A stretch of DNA of 64,000 nt from NCBI RefSeq assembly GCF_001563475.1, contig NZ_LPUT01000023.1, positions 62,001-126,000 of the forward strand, read 5' to 3'. Source of the stretch: Sporosarcina sp. HYO08 (lineage in GTDB: Bacteria > Bacillota > Bacilli > Bacillales_A > Planococcaceae). A program made the translations under genes and the position numbers. Positions 9,591-17,282 of the stretch are shown piece after piece (position 1 is the first letter of the stretch; every line of letters starts with the position of its first letter). Under the pieces are notes generated by a model. The model was not told where the DNA came from. It did not search any database and saw only the letters and a list, made by a program, of their open reading frames with translations.

Positions 9591-9665
9591 ATGGTTAAAT
9601 GAAAGTATCGATACGATTAACACGCCAAAAGTAAGCATAAGCATTAATGATTCGAAGACTGACAT
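9582..9665 (-). CDS. Type I toxin peptide (27 aa, holin-like membrane toxin)
   Basis: 27 residues: MSVFESLMLMLTFGVL, then IVSILSFNHKK. Seen: a single hydrophobic helix with a basic end, and GGGGGTGG a few bases before the ATG. Known: TxpA/BsrG-type and 'putative holin-like toxin' peptides start MSxxESLxLM and end in a basic tail; they insert in the cell membrane. A TATAAT (plus-strand 9733-9738) gives a leader of about 60 nt. Bases 9700-9713 of the leader are perfectly complementary to 9567-9580 in the transcript's 3' end, as expected if the full-length mRNA folds to hide its ribosome site. Confidence 0.8.
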   Translation of the reverse strand: MSVFESLMLMLTFGVLIVSILSFNHKK

Positions 9666-9732
9666 TAGCACCACCCCCTTTCATACGGGAGTGTGCCAAC
9701 CATCCTTGAGTTACCTATTCTATTACTCTCTC

Positions 9733-9738
9733 ATTATA
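9733..9738 (-). promoter_or_regulatory. Predicted -10 box of the toxin promoter
   Basis: Perfect TATAAT on the minus strand, 68 bases above the toxin ATG. No good -35 is seen at 17 bases, which would fit a weak or tightly tuned promoter. Confidence 0.5.
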
Positions 9739-9809
9739 CCATACGTACGTTCCACGACCACCAAAGTGAAAGTACTTTTATGAAAGCTCTAACAAACTAT
9801 CATTCGAAT

Positions 9810-10028
9810 CTACTTTTTCCTCTTCCCATCATCAGTCCATTTCTCCCATAGATAATGAAATACCGGATTCATTTTAACCATGACCGCATACCCTAAAGCC
9901 ATAATGATAATGGAAATCGGACGAATCGACTGGCCTGTGAAGACTTCGAAGAAGAATATATAAGTTAAAGTGACGGGAAGGCAAATGCCTAAAATATGGA
10001 TGTAGAAAATGAATTTATAAATATTCAT
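9810..10028 (-). CDS. Small membrane protein, unknown
   Basis: 72 residues from the ATG at 10028, chosen because AAGGAG lies 6 bases upstream; an in-frame start 10 codons earlier has no ribosome site. Seen: two hydrophobic segments (about 5-28 and 37-52) and a basic C-terminus (DDGKRKK). The family is not recognised. It is transcribed divergently from the polysaccharide deacetylase. Confidence 0.6.
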   Translation of the reverse strand: MNIYKFIFYIHILGICLPVTLTYIFFFEVFTGQSIRPISIIIMALGYAVMVKMNPVFHYLWEKWTDDGKRKK

Positions 10029-10132
10029 AACGCTCTCCTTCTCTTCCTGTATTTCCAAAATTAAACTGTATCTTTCTCATTCGATTCCTAATAATATGCT
10101 TATGGAATAGATAAGGACTTAAGGAGGATATA

Positions 10133-11197
10133 ATGAATAAACAAATAAGCAAAATAGTCATGTTAACACTATTGTTACTGACAACACTTTTTACTAATAC
10201 ACCTGCTCATGCTGCAAATGTATCTTCCGCTTACATTTCTGTAGATAATCAATTAATCAAAACAAATTATACAATGCAAAATGGCCATCTGATGGTACCA
10301 GATCTATTTTTCAAACATACCGGTGCAACTGTTAATCGGAATGAAAAATACAATTCCATTGCGATCGAAAGAAATAATATTGTTGCGATGCCTTTAGGTA
10401 AAAATTATACCGATTACTATGTGAAGGCGAAAAATAAATGGATCCGTGAGTATATGGGCTCAACGACGACAATGATTAACGGACGTCCTTACATCAATTT
10501 AGTCGTGACCGCGCAAAAATTAGGGATGACGGTTACATACGATCCAAAAATCAATCGAACATTTATCAAAACAAACAATGATGCAAACCAACCAATCGCC
10601 TATCATAAAGTAAATACAACAGCGAAAAAGATTGCTTTAACTTTTGACGATGGTCCTGACAGCCTAATTACACCGCAAATTTTGGATGTTTTAAAAGCAA
10701 AAGGTGTACCTGCTACATTTTTCGTTGTCGGCAACCAAGTGTCTACATTCCCGCAATTAGCAAAACGGATGGTGAATGAAGGACATACCATCGCAAACCA
10801 TACTTGGGATCATCCGGAACTTTCCAAGCTGTATACATCCCAGGTAATTGAACAGATTACATCGACAAATAAAATCATCAAAAATGTCACTGGTGTAAAC
10901 GCCGCCTTATTCAGACCTCCATATGGCGATTACACAGCGGCCGACGCGCTTATTTTTGAACGTCTTGGGTTCAAAAATATCCTTTGGTCCGTAGATACCA
11001 TTGATTGGAATGGAACATCAGCCGATGAAATACTAAAAATTGTTCACCGAGATAAATCCCCCGGCGGTATTGTCCTGCAGCACAATTTCCAGAATCAGAA
11101 ATTAGCAGGTACTATAAAAGCACTTCCACAAATGATTGATCAATTAAGAGCAGAAGGTTATACATTTGTGACGATCGACAGCTTGTTAGCCAAATAA
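10133..11197 (+). CDS. Secreted polysaccharide deacetylase with copper-amine-oxidase-like N-terminal domain
   Basis: 354 residues; AAGGAGG precedes the ATG. Seen: a signal peptide ending near AHA (25-27); a domain at about 32-145 like the copper amine oxidase N-terminal (stalk) domain; then a NodB deacetylase with TFDDGPD (170-176), HTWDH (223-227), RPPYGDY (261-267), DTIDW (288-292) and LQH (315-317). All five catalytic motifs are present. Known: such metal-dependent enzymes remove N-acetyl groups from peptidoglycan or chitin-like polymers. Inferred: cell-wall or cortex modification outside the membrane. It is monocistronic, with a strong terminator. Confidence 0.88.
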   Translation: MNKQISKIVMLTLLLLTTLFTNTPAHAANVSSAYISVDNQLIKTNYTMQNGHLMVPDLFFKHTGATVNRNEKYNSIAIERNNIVAMPLGKNYTDYYVKAKNKWIREYMGSTTTMINGRPYINLVVTAQKLGMTVTYDPKINRTFIKTNNDANQPIAYHKVNTTAKKIALTFDDGPDSLITPQILDVLKAKGVPATFFVVGNQVSTFPQLAKRMVNEGHTIANHTWDHPELSKLYTSQVIEQITSTNKIIKNVTGVNAALFRPPYGDYTAADALIFERLGFKNILWSVDTIDWNGTSADEILKIVHRDKSPGGIVLQHNFQNQKLAGTIKALPQMIDQLRAEGYTFVTIDSLLAK

Positions 11198-11203
11198 AAT
11201 ATG

Positions 11204-11241
11204 AAAAAGCCAAGTTCCTGTTCGCGGGAACTTGGCTTTTT
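11204..11241 (+). terminator. Terminator of the deacetylase gene
   Basis: Perfect 14-bp stem (11205-11218 with 11227-11240) ending in a T-run. The flanking A-run could also serve minus-strand transcription. Confidence 0.9.
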
Positions 11242-11284
11242 AGCTGAATAATCTAGAACAGTCCCCTGCTCCTCTTCTCCAATT

Positions 11285-12034
11285 TTACATCGCTTCCTCA
11301 TCGCTTACCACTCTTAAAACATAATGCAAATATTTACGTACTTGCGTCACCCGCTCAGTCAATGATGCGGCTACGATCCCATAGAAATGTTCGCTTTCTT
11401 CCGTTTTGTAAAGAATCCGAACCGTCCTTCTTTCATCTGGCCAATAGCCAACTAATACATTCGTTTCTTCCATTTCACGTGCAACGTTGTACATATAGCC
11501 GTTGGAAGGCGCCCATCCAAACAAACTATTCAATTGATCTTGCACTTCAGCCATATAAAAAGAAGGACGTGTCAGGCTCAGTCTAAGCGCCATAAATCGC
11601 ACAACGTCTTTTACAGATAGCAACTTTGAGATAAAGGAACGAAAGTCTTCATGCAGCGGTTCCACTTCACCTTGTGCAGGCAGTCCATTTCTAGTCAAAA
11701 AATAATAGAACCGATCGATCACGGTAGAAACTTCACTAAATCGATGTGCATAAACCTTTTCATATTCCTGCAGACGTTTGATCCCTTCTCCAGTAACTCG
11801 AAAGATCTTTTTTCTCCCTTCAATTTGAGAAGATAGAAAACCATCTTTTTCTAAATAATTAGCAGTGCGTGCGACATACTCATAAGAAACGGAACGCCCC
11901 GGGAATTCTAAGTTAAATTGTTCATAGAGTGCTCTTGAATAATTTTCTCGTTCAAGAATCGATCGTAATAAGAACATAGCTAATGCATCACCAACACTAA
12001 AACCGACAGCTTGTTGAAATGACGGTATATTCAT
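11285..12034 (-). CDS. PadR/winged-helix transcriptional regulator
   Basis: 249 residues from the ATG at 12034, with GGGAG 8-9 bases before. Seen: an N-terminal winged helix-turn-helix (about 15-85) with the PadR-like pattern RSILERENYSRALYEQF...YVARTANYLEKDGFL...GRKKIFRVTGEG, a long middle segment, and a possible second winged-helix fold (about 140-215). No known target gene is adjacent and no operator could be assigned. Known: PadR-type repressors usually control detoxification or phage-related genes. The specific role is unknown. Confidence 0.65.
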   Translation of the reverse strand: MNIPSFQQAVGFSVGDALAMFLLRSILERENYSRALYEQFNLEFPGRSVSYEYVARTANYLEKDGFLSSQIEGRKKIFRVTGEGIKRLQEYEKVYAHRFSEVSTVIDRFYYFLTRNGLPAQGEVEPLHEDFRSFISKLLSVKDVVRFMALRLSLTRPSFYMAEVQDQLNSLFGWAPSNGYMYNVAREMEETNVLVGYWPDERRTVRILYKTEESEHFYGIVAASLTERVTQVRKYLHYVLRVVSDEEAM

Positions 12035-12162
12035 ACTGAACACTCCCAATCTTTTTAATAATCATATACCTCGTTCGTCCATAATTCAAATGTAATGTCC
12101 TTTGCGACGTTCCCCTTCTCTTATAAAGTTTTCATTTTCACATCAATCCCTTCGACTGTCAG

Positions 12163-12242
12163 TTAAGCGATTGCGCGGGGATAAATAATCGTTGTATAAT
12201 AGACTAGTTGCGGTCAATATGTTTATATATGTACTAGAAAGG
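12163..12242 (+). repeat. 80-bp dispersed repeat, copy A
   Basis: One of four copies (A-D) in this window, all in the same orientation. It has the conserved left block GATTGCGCGGGG and right block TTGCGG..CAATATGTTTATATATG.ACTAG. Copy A also contains TTGCGC, 18 bases, then TATAAT, which resembles a promoter. Confidence 0.75.
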
Positions 12243-12317
12243 TTTCTTATAATTCTAAAATATGCATATCCTAGGCGATCTAGATTGGATTGTTATTTTC
12301 TCGGAACGCCTGTATAA

Positions 12318-12365
12318 ATAAAAAGCCTAATTTCTCAACGTTAGATTGAGAAATTAGGCTTTTTC
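12318..12365 (-). terminator. Terminator of the flavin oxidase gene (bidirectional)
   Basis: Perfect 18-bp stem (12321-12338 with 12346-12363) flanked by A and T runs, 30 bases past the stop of the minus-strand gene at 12394. Confidence 0.9.
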
Positions 12366-12393
12366 ACGAACGCACTCTGTTAAATAATGAAGT

Positions 12394-13521
12394 TTATTTA
12401 AATCGATTGATTGAAAAAGGAGTAATGTTTTGTTCAGTCTTCCCTGAAATAATCAATTCACTTAAAATCTGTCCAATCACACTGCTAAATTTAAAGCCAT
12501 GTCCTGAGAAACCCGATGCAATGGCAACGTTTGAATAGTTAGGATGCAAATCGATGATGAAATCTTCATCAGGAGTAAGTGTATACATACAGGTCTTACC
12601 GTACTTCAATTGTTGTGTAGAGGGCATATAGTGATGTAAAAATCGCCTTACATCTGTCGCGTCTCCCTCGAGTTCACCAAATCCGGGAATGTCCTCATCT
12701 GGATTGATTGTTTCTCCTCCATCATGTCGGCCTACTTTTAATCCGGAACCATTGATGCTTGGAAAACCATAATATTGTCCTTGAGATGTCTCAAACGAAA
12801 AGGCCGGAAAATCCTTGTGGTTATATAAATCTTCATTGGCATGAAACCAGGCAAATGTTTTTCTTACTGGGTTTAGAGGAAGATTTAAATCCAATATAGA
12901 GAGGAGACTTTCTGACCATGCTCCCGCTGAAATTACTAACGCATTAGCGTTAAAGATTTGATCCTCGGTTTTGACGGTAACTCTTTTATCATGAACCGAT
13001 AATTCCTTTACTTTGCTATTGGTTACGATGGTAGCTCCGTGTCGCTCTGCAAGTTCTCGATAAGCTTCAATGCATTCCTCACATTTTAGCACTCCTGATG
13101 TCGGTTCAAAGCACCCAATGTAGTTGTCCGGTAAAGTGATGCCTGGCCAACGCTTATTTACTTCACTCGAATCTAAAACCTCAAGTGGCAATGAATAGGC
13201 TTTTGAACTTGAAATGATGTTCTGAATAAAATCCGTTTTTTCATAGCCTACGTTTAAAACCCCGGTTTCGAGAAACAATTGTCTTCCCGTCACTTTCTCT
13301 AAGTCGTTCCATAACTCTTGGGCCTTGAGCGTCAATGGAACGTATTCTTCACCTTCGCCATACGCATGCCGAATGATTCTCGTGTCTCCGTGATGACTCC
13401 CTTTGTTATGAGGCGGGTTAAAAGAATCTACTAATAAAGTTCTTTTCCCACTCTTTGATAGAAAATAACCTGCCGCCATCCCCATCGAACCCGCGCCAAT
13501 TACAATTACGTCATAATGCAC
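12394..13521 (-). CDS. FAD-dependent N-methyl amino acid oxidase (sarcosine oxidase / N-methyltryptophan oxidase type)
   Basis: 375 residues from a GTG start preceded by GGGAGG. Seen: the dinucleotide-binding GAGSMG (10-14), the active-site SHHGDTRIIRHAYGEGEEYVP segment (42-62), and GKTCMYTLTPDEDFIID, in which Cys311 matches the residue that covalently binds FAD in monomeric sarcosine oxidase. A C-terminal GFSGHGFKF (337-345) closes the FAD site. Known: these enzymes oxidise N-methyl amino acids to the amino acid, formaldehyde and H2O2. Length is normal for the family. The exact substrate (sarcosine, N-methyltryptophan or another) is not resolved. Confidence 0.85.
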   Translation of the reverse strand: MHYDVIVIGAGSMGMAAGYFLSKSGKRTLLVDSFNPPHNKGSHHGDTRIIRHAYGEGEEYVPLTLKAQELWNDLEKVTGRQLFLETGVLNVGYEKTDFIQNIISSSKAYSLPLEVLDSSEVNKRWPGITLPDNYIGCFEPTSGVLKCEECIEAYRELAERHGATIVTNSKVKELSVHDKRVTVKTEDQIFNANALVISAGAWSESLLSILDLNLPLNPVRKTFAWFHANEDLYNHKDFPAFSFETSQGQYYGFPSINGSGLKVGRHDGGETINPDEDIPGFGELEGDATDVRRFLHHYMPSTQQLKYGKTCMYTLTPDEDFIIDLHPNYSNVAIASGFSGHGFKFSSVIGQILSELIISGKTEQNITPFSINRFK

Positions 13522-13679
13522 AGTGCATTACCTCCCTCGCAAATAAAAACCGCTACAACTAACATCTTAAGTATTGGCTGCTATTCTCTTATTTTAACTA
13601 CTATTCTAACACTTAACAATCACCCTAACCTGCTTCGTTTAGCTGAAGCATATTCCTTTACAATCTCATTGATAGATAA

Positions 13680-13875
13680 CTAATGTTCTTTTAACATAAT
13701 TCCAGTTGCTGCCAAACGCGCTTGGGATGTTGCGCTAACAGCTTCAGCCGGCGTGTGCAAGATTTAGGAGCGCCCCTTTATACTGATCATGATGATCGGC
13801 ACGCCGCTCGCCATTTACTACCCCAATAATAATCCCCGGAATGCAATTATTTTCCAACGATTTCCCCAGACTAAT
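13680..13875 (-). pseudogene. Gene tail remnant 1, frameshifted
   Basis: Minus-strand coding-like sequence LGKSLENNCIPGIIIGVVNG, then GERRADHHDQYKGALLNLAHAG, meets a TGA at 13744-13746. A one-base shift restores EAVSATSQARLAATGIMLKEH and a stop at 13680. No start or ribosome site is seen. The family is not recognised. Confidence 0.4.
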
Positions 13876-13975
13876 TTAACGGCTTCCAGTAAAGTTCTTT
13901 TCCGTCATTCTCAGTTGGCTTTTTTACAAATTCAATACACCCCTCTTGGCATTCTCCAAACTTAATAAAGTTTTT
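13871..13975 (-). pseudogene. Gene tail remnant 2
   Basis: 34 codons open only from a TAA, reading KNFIKFGECQEGCIEFVKKP and ending YWKPLN. The Cys pair and compact ending look like a real protein C-terminus, but there is no start. It directly adjoins remnant 1. The rest of 13522-14207 holds only repeat copy B and a terminator. Confidence 0.35.
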
Positions 13976-14001
13976 TTATGTATGTCTCCCTCGCATAATA
14001 C

Positions 14002-14082
14002 TTGAGTGATTGTGCGGGGATGGTTGATAATTGTATAATAGTATTAATTGCGGGCAATCTGTTTATATATGTACTGACAAGG
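14002..14082 (+). repeat. 80-bp dispersed repeat, copy B
   Basis: The copy closest to A: GATTGTGCGGGGAT, TTGTATAATAG and GTTTATATATGTACT are shared at matching distances. TTGTGC, 18 bases, then TATAAT again gives a promoter-like arrangement. Confidence 0.75.
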
Positions 14083-14145
14083 TATGCTGAATTTACACTA
14101 TATACATGGTTGTTTTTTACGTTAACAAATTGACAACAAAAAAAC

Positions 14146-14182
14146 ACCAAGCAAGAAACAGTTGAACTGTTTCCCGTTTGGT
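14146..14182 (-). terminator. Terminator of yjdM
   Basis: A long imperfect stem (ACCAAGC..GAAACAG with CTGTTTC..GTTTGGT) is followed by seven T on the minus strand, just past the yjdM stop. Confidence 0.8.
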
Positions 14183-14207
14183 ATTTTTAATCAGACATCT
14201 TACTTTC

Positions 14208-14555
14208 TTACAACTTCTTCACAAACTCCGATTTCAACTTCATCGCACCGATTCCATCAATTTTACAATCGATATCATGTCCATCTGCGCTGCCATCCAC
14301 TAATCGAATGCCTTTTACTCTCGTTCCTTGTTTGACAACCGATGAACTTCCTTTTATTTTTAAATCCTTAATAACGGTAACCGTATCTCCATCGTTTAGT
14401 ACATTTCCGTGCGCGTCTTTAATCACTTCGGCTTCATTCGCTTCCTCTTGTGATTCCAATGTAAACTCATGCGCACATTCCGGACAAACGATTAAGTTTC
14501 CATCTTCATAGGTGTATTCAGAATTACACTTTGGGCAATTTGGTAAATTTGACAT
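14208..14555 (-). CDS. yjdM: Zinc-ribbon protein YjdM (formerly PhnA)
   Basis: 115 residues; GGAGGAA precedes the ATG. Seen: an N-terminal zinc ribbon CPKC (8-11) ... CPEC (24-27), then the highly conserved C-terminal domain [20 protein letters not shown], with [17 protein letters not shown] at the end. Length and motif order match the YjdM/PhnA family. Known: despite the old name it is not a phosphonoacetate hydrolase and its function is unclear. It is monocistronic. Confidence 0.9.
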   Translation of the reverse strand: MSNLPNCPKCNSEYTYEDGNLIVCPECAHEFTLESQEEANEAEVIKDAHGNVLNDGDTVTVIKDLKIKGSSSVVKQGTRVKGIRLVDGSADGHDIDCKIDGIGAMKLKSEFVKKL

Positions 14556-14632
14556 ATTTCTTCCTCCATTTCATACATCCACCAGTATACCACATTCTGA
14601 ATAACGTTATAAATAGAGGGGGAATTTGATCT

Positions 14633-15985
14633 TTATTCGTGAATTAATACGTTTCGGATCCAATAACGCCCATTTTCATCCATTACCACATGATATTCCT
14701 TATTGCGTGCGTAAAGTGAATGCTCTCCGGCCGTATTCGTAAATTCAAATTCTTCAAACGTATGAACCGAAGCATACCCATCCAAAATATCAATGGACGT
14801 CACCGTATTATTTGTGAAATCAAACACCATGCCTTGCCCCGTGATGTCATCGATATACTGCGAAAACTCCTTATAGGCCAAACTCTCTGGAACAAGCATA
14901 TCTTCGATCCATTCAAACGCTTCATAAGCCAATGCCATTTCATAAAAATCCCGGAAAGCTAACACAAAATAAGTAAGCGATTCATCGTCAAACACATATG
15001 AACTTTGATTTTCAACCACCAGATCATCGTCCTCATCATGCCGCTCATTCGTATCACTATCATGATTCACATACACATGCGAATCATAAACCCCGAAAAC
15101 AGCAGCTACTTCCTCGGAGCTCATCGGGGCATTTGCCCACTGACCGATTAAACCTTCCACACTATACATCGGAATTGCAAACCCAAAAAGATTATTCTCT
15201 TTATAAATTAAAGAATTAATGCCAATTACTTGACCTGTTTTGGCGTCTAGCAAAGGGCCGCCACTGCTTCCCTTATCAATTTGCGCATCAATTTGGTACA
15301 CCTTCTCATAAAGAAAACCAAGTTCTAAATCTCGATTGAGTCCTGTCAAATAACCAATAGAGGCAGAATTCTCAAACCCTTGTGGACTGCCTAGTGCAAT
15401 CACTTCTGTACCAATTGGAGATTCCTTTTGCATTGTCTGTAACGGTTGCGTGTTTTGATAGGCAGCGGCGTAGATCAGTGCAACATCAGAGCGATCGGAA
15501 ATCCCAATCACTTTGCCTGGCGATTCTTTTCCATCCGCATTGCGGACTGTCACATCAGTAAAACCAGCGACAACATGTGCGTTCGTGATAATATAACCGC
15601 CTTCTTTATACAAAAAACCTGACCCGAAGCTTTCGGTAGTTAAAATTGTAAATACTTTAGGCATCGCTTCTCGTATGATGCTCGTTTTTTCTTTTTCTTC
15701 CACGGAAGTCACAATCGCTTTTGACTGTTCTTCGGAAGCATTTATTTCAATTGGGGTCTCACTTGGCCCTTCAAGGTGTAATTCCCGGGTGGATGTTTCT
15801 TGCGATTCGGAGACCGTTAAAAATCCGTAGCCGATTCCGCCAAGCAGAAGGAAAAAGCAGACAATCGCAATGATGACCATCCAGCCTTTTGAAAAAAGAC
15901 GTCGTACATCCGGCATTGGCTTTCCACAGTTGCTGCAAAATTTTGCCGTTGCTTCATTTTTTTCGCCGCACTTTGAACAAAACAT
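14633..15985 (-). CDS. Membrane-anchored HtrA-like serine protease with zinc ribbon
   Basis: 450 residues; GGGGGTGGGG precedes the ATG. Seen: a zinc ribbon (Cys3, Cys6, Cys17, Cys20), one membrane helix (about 34-56), and a trypsin-like domain (about 105-290) with the intact triad His137 (TNAHVV), Asp167 (SDVAL) and Ser241 (KGSSGGP). There is no PDZ domain; instead an acidic linker (about 305-325) leads to a C-terminal NTF2/TcaA-like domain. Inferred topology: ribbon in the cytoplasm, protease outside. Known: DegP/HtrA relatives cleave damaged exported proteins. The ribbon-plus-protease layout suggests stress sensing, but that is inference. Confidence 0.82.
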   Translation of the reverse strand: MFCSKCGEKNEATAKFCSNCGKPMPDVRRLFSKGWMVIIAIVCFFLLLGGIGYGFLTVSESQETSTRELHLEGPSETPIEINASEEQSKAIVTSVEEKEKTSIIREAMPKVFTILTTESFGSGFLYKEGGYIITNAHVVAGFTDVTVRNADGKESPGKVIGISDRSDVALIYAAAYQNTQPLQTMQKESPIGTEVIALGSPQGFENSASIGYLTGLNRDLELGFLYEKVYQIDAQIDKGSSGGPLLDAKTGQVIGINSLIYKENNLFGFAIPMYSVEGLIGQWANAPMSSEEVAAVFGVYDSHVYVNHDSDTNERHDEDDDLVVENQSSYVFDDESLTYFVLAFRDFYEMALAYEAFEWIEDMLVPESLAYKEFSQYIDDITGQGMVFDFTNNTVTSIDILDGYASVHTFEEFEFTNTAGEHSLYARNKEYHVVMDENGRYWIRNVLIHE

Positions 15986-16048
15986 AGCCCCACCCCCGTT
16001 ATGATCGACAATGTTCTAGATACCGTTATTATAACATTTGTGTGAAAA

Positions 16049-16089
16049 TTAAAAACACACCACCCCTATGAAGAAGTGATGTTTTTTCC
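16049..16089 (-). terminator. Probable terminator of the 52-aa zinc-ribbon gene
   Basis: AACATCAC and GTGGTGTGTT form an imperfect stem followed by TTTTTAATTTT on the minus strand, right after the stop at 16099. Confidence 0.6.
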
Positions 16090-16098
16090 GGCATTCTA

Positions 16099-16257
16099 CT
16101 ATTTTTTTCTACATTTTTTACAGACCTGAATAATGATATTTCGTTCATTTTTATATGGATAAAGTAGTTTTATGCCTGTTCTTGCACAAATTGGGCATTC
16201 TCCTCTTCCCCTTGCCGGCAATTTGTTTAATAATTTACCCCTGTTTCGTTTCGCCAC
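16099..16257 (-). CDS. 52-aa zinc-ribbon protein
   Basis: 52 residues from a GTG start, with AGAGGTGA a few bases upstream. Seen: a strongly basic N-terminus (MAKRNRGKLLNKLPARGRGE), then CPIC (21-24) and CKKC (46-49), which together form a four-Cys zinc site, and a basic tail RKK. Third-position usage looks coding, and it ends at two stop codons followed by a terminator. It resembles small ribosome- or RNA-associated zinc-ribbon proteins, but the family is not identified. Confidence 0.72.
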   Translation of the reverse strand: MAKRNRGKLLNKLPARGRGECPICARTGIKLLYPYKNERNIIIQVCKKCRKK

Positions 16258-16368
16258 CTTGTCACCTCTTTAGAAAAATCTTCCGTATTCTTAGTAGATG
16301 ACAATATCTCTTCATGTGTGAAAACGATATTTCTCAGAAATAACACACATACGTTCTTACACCATTTG

Positions 16369-16406
16369 AAAAACACCGCTCCGAAATCTTTCGGAGCGGT
16401 GTTTTT
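16369..16406 (-). terminator. Terminator of the 50-aa gene (bidirectional)
   Basis: A near-perfect 17-bp stem (AAAAACACCGCTCCGAA and its complement) with a 3-4 base loop and T-runs on both strands. Confidence 0.88.
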
Positions 16407-16430
16407 CTTGTTGGGCAGTAGATCCCTTCA

Positions 16431-16583
16431 TCACGCTGCAAATTCTAAATCATCATTATAATAGATGATTTGCGAAAGGTATTTGGTACCAGTAGCTTTC
16501 TCGAAAACCTGTTTTGCCTCGATCTCTGAATCAAACTCATACATTTTTACTGTTTCTTTTGAAATTAGCGTGATGACCCACAT
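16431..16583 (-). CDS. 50-aa hypothetical protein, paralogue of the gene at 16955
   Basis: 50 residues from the ATG at 16583, with GAGGAGG 9 bases upstream. Seen: MWVITLISKETVKMYEFDSE, then EIEAKQVFEKATGTKYLSQI and an acidic end. Two beta strands followed by a helix are likely. It is clearly related to the 40-aa protein at 16955-17077 (MW[VI]ITL, K[MI]K-like core, EAK..F.K..G.K.LS). Function unknown. Confidence 0.7.
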   Translation of the reverse strand: MWVITLISKETVKMYEFDSEIEAKQVFEKATGTKYLSQIIYYNDDLEFAA

Positions 16584-16954
16584 TTTATACTGCCTCCTCA
16601 TTTTTTCTTCTAGTATACAGTCCGTTCGCTGCAATGCTTATTCCTCCGATTAAAATCGCATCCATTAAAGGTCCAATAGAAATGTCGGTCTTTTAATAAG
16701 GGATCGATTCTATTGGAGACCTTACATTCGCTGCATTCGGAATATAAAAGCCATTGAACGATTGACTGTATAGTAGAATATATCAATATGGTACAACGAA
16801 ATAAAATAATGTCAACACAAATATTCAGACTAGCAAAAGTTGTCTAAATTCGACAAAATGGTATATGATTAGTATATCTTAAATGACATTTTCCGCTCTT
16901 TTACATCTTACAATACATGTAATGTTCGTAAAGTAGTAAGTCATAATTTGATCA
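16584..16954. other. Intergenic region, no gene seen
   Basis: Only an imperfect inverted repeat is seen: GGTCCAATAGAA at 16670-16681 and TTCTATTGG-AGACC at 16708-16721. It has no T-tract, so it is not a terminator. The rest is AT-rich and has no convincing frame. Confidence 0.5.
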
Positions 16955-17077
16955 TTAGTTTACAAGGGATAAAATTTTATTTCCTTTTACTTTCTGAAAA
17001 GCAATCTTCGCTTCTTGCTCCGTTTCATACTCAAACATTTTAATCGCTTTCTCGGCATAAAGTGTAATGATCCACAT
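16955..17077 (-). CDS. 40-aa hypothetical protein, paralogue of the gene at 16431
   Basis: 40 residues; AAGGAGGGGG lies before the ATG at 17077. Seen: MWIITLYAEKAIKMFEYETE, then QEAKIAFQKVKGNKILSLVN. It aligns almost end to end with the 50-aa protein at 16431 and lacks that protein's acidic tail. The conserved pattern across two diverged copies shows that both are translated genes. Function unknown. Confidence 0.68.
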   Translation of the reverse strand: MWIITLYAEKAIKMFEYETEQEAKIAFQKVKGNKILSLVN

Positions 17078-17212
17078 TTGGGATCCCCCTCCTTAGTTTG
17101 TGAAATGTTGAACATTTTCCCTGTCTTTATTATACATAATTAATATGCTCCAATTCGGTTGCATTTTGTCCAAACATTGACAACTTTTTAAACTTCTTTG
17201 TCACAAGTACAC

Positions 17213-17253
17213 AAAAAAATCCACGCAACATCGTTTCTTTCATGTTGCGTGGA
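17213..17253 (-). terminator. Terminator of the mevalonate operon
   Basis: Perfect 12-bp stem (17220-17231 with 17242-17253) with seven T after it on the minus strand, about 30 bases past the fni stop. Confidence 0.9.
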
Positions 17254-17282
17254 CGCCATCACGCCTTGGCGTAATTGATTTA

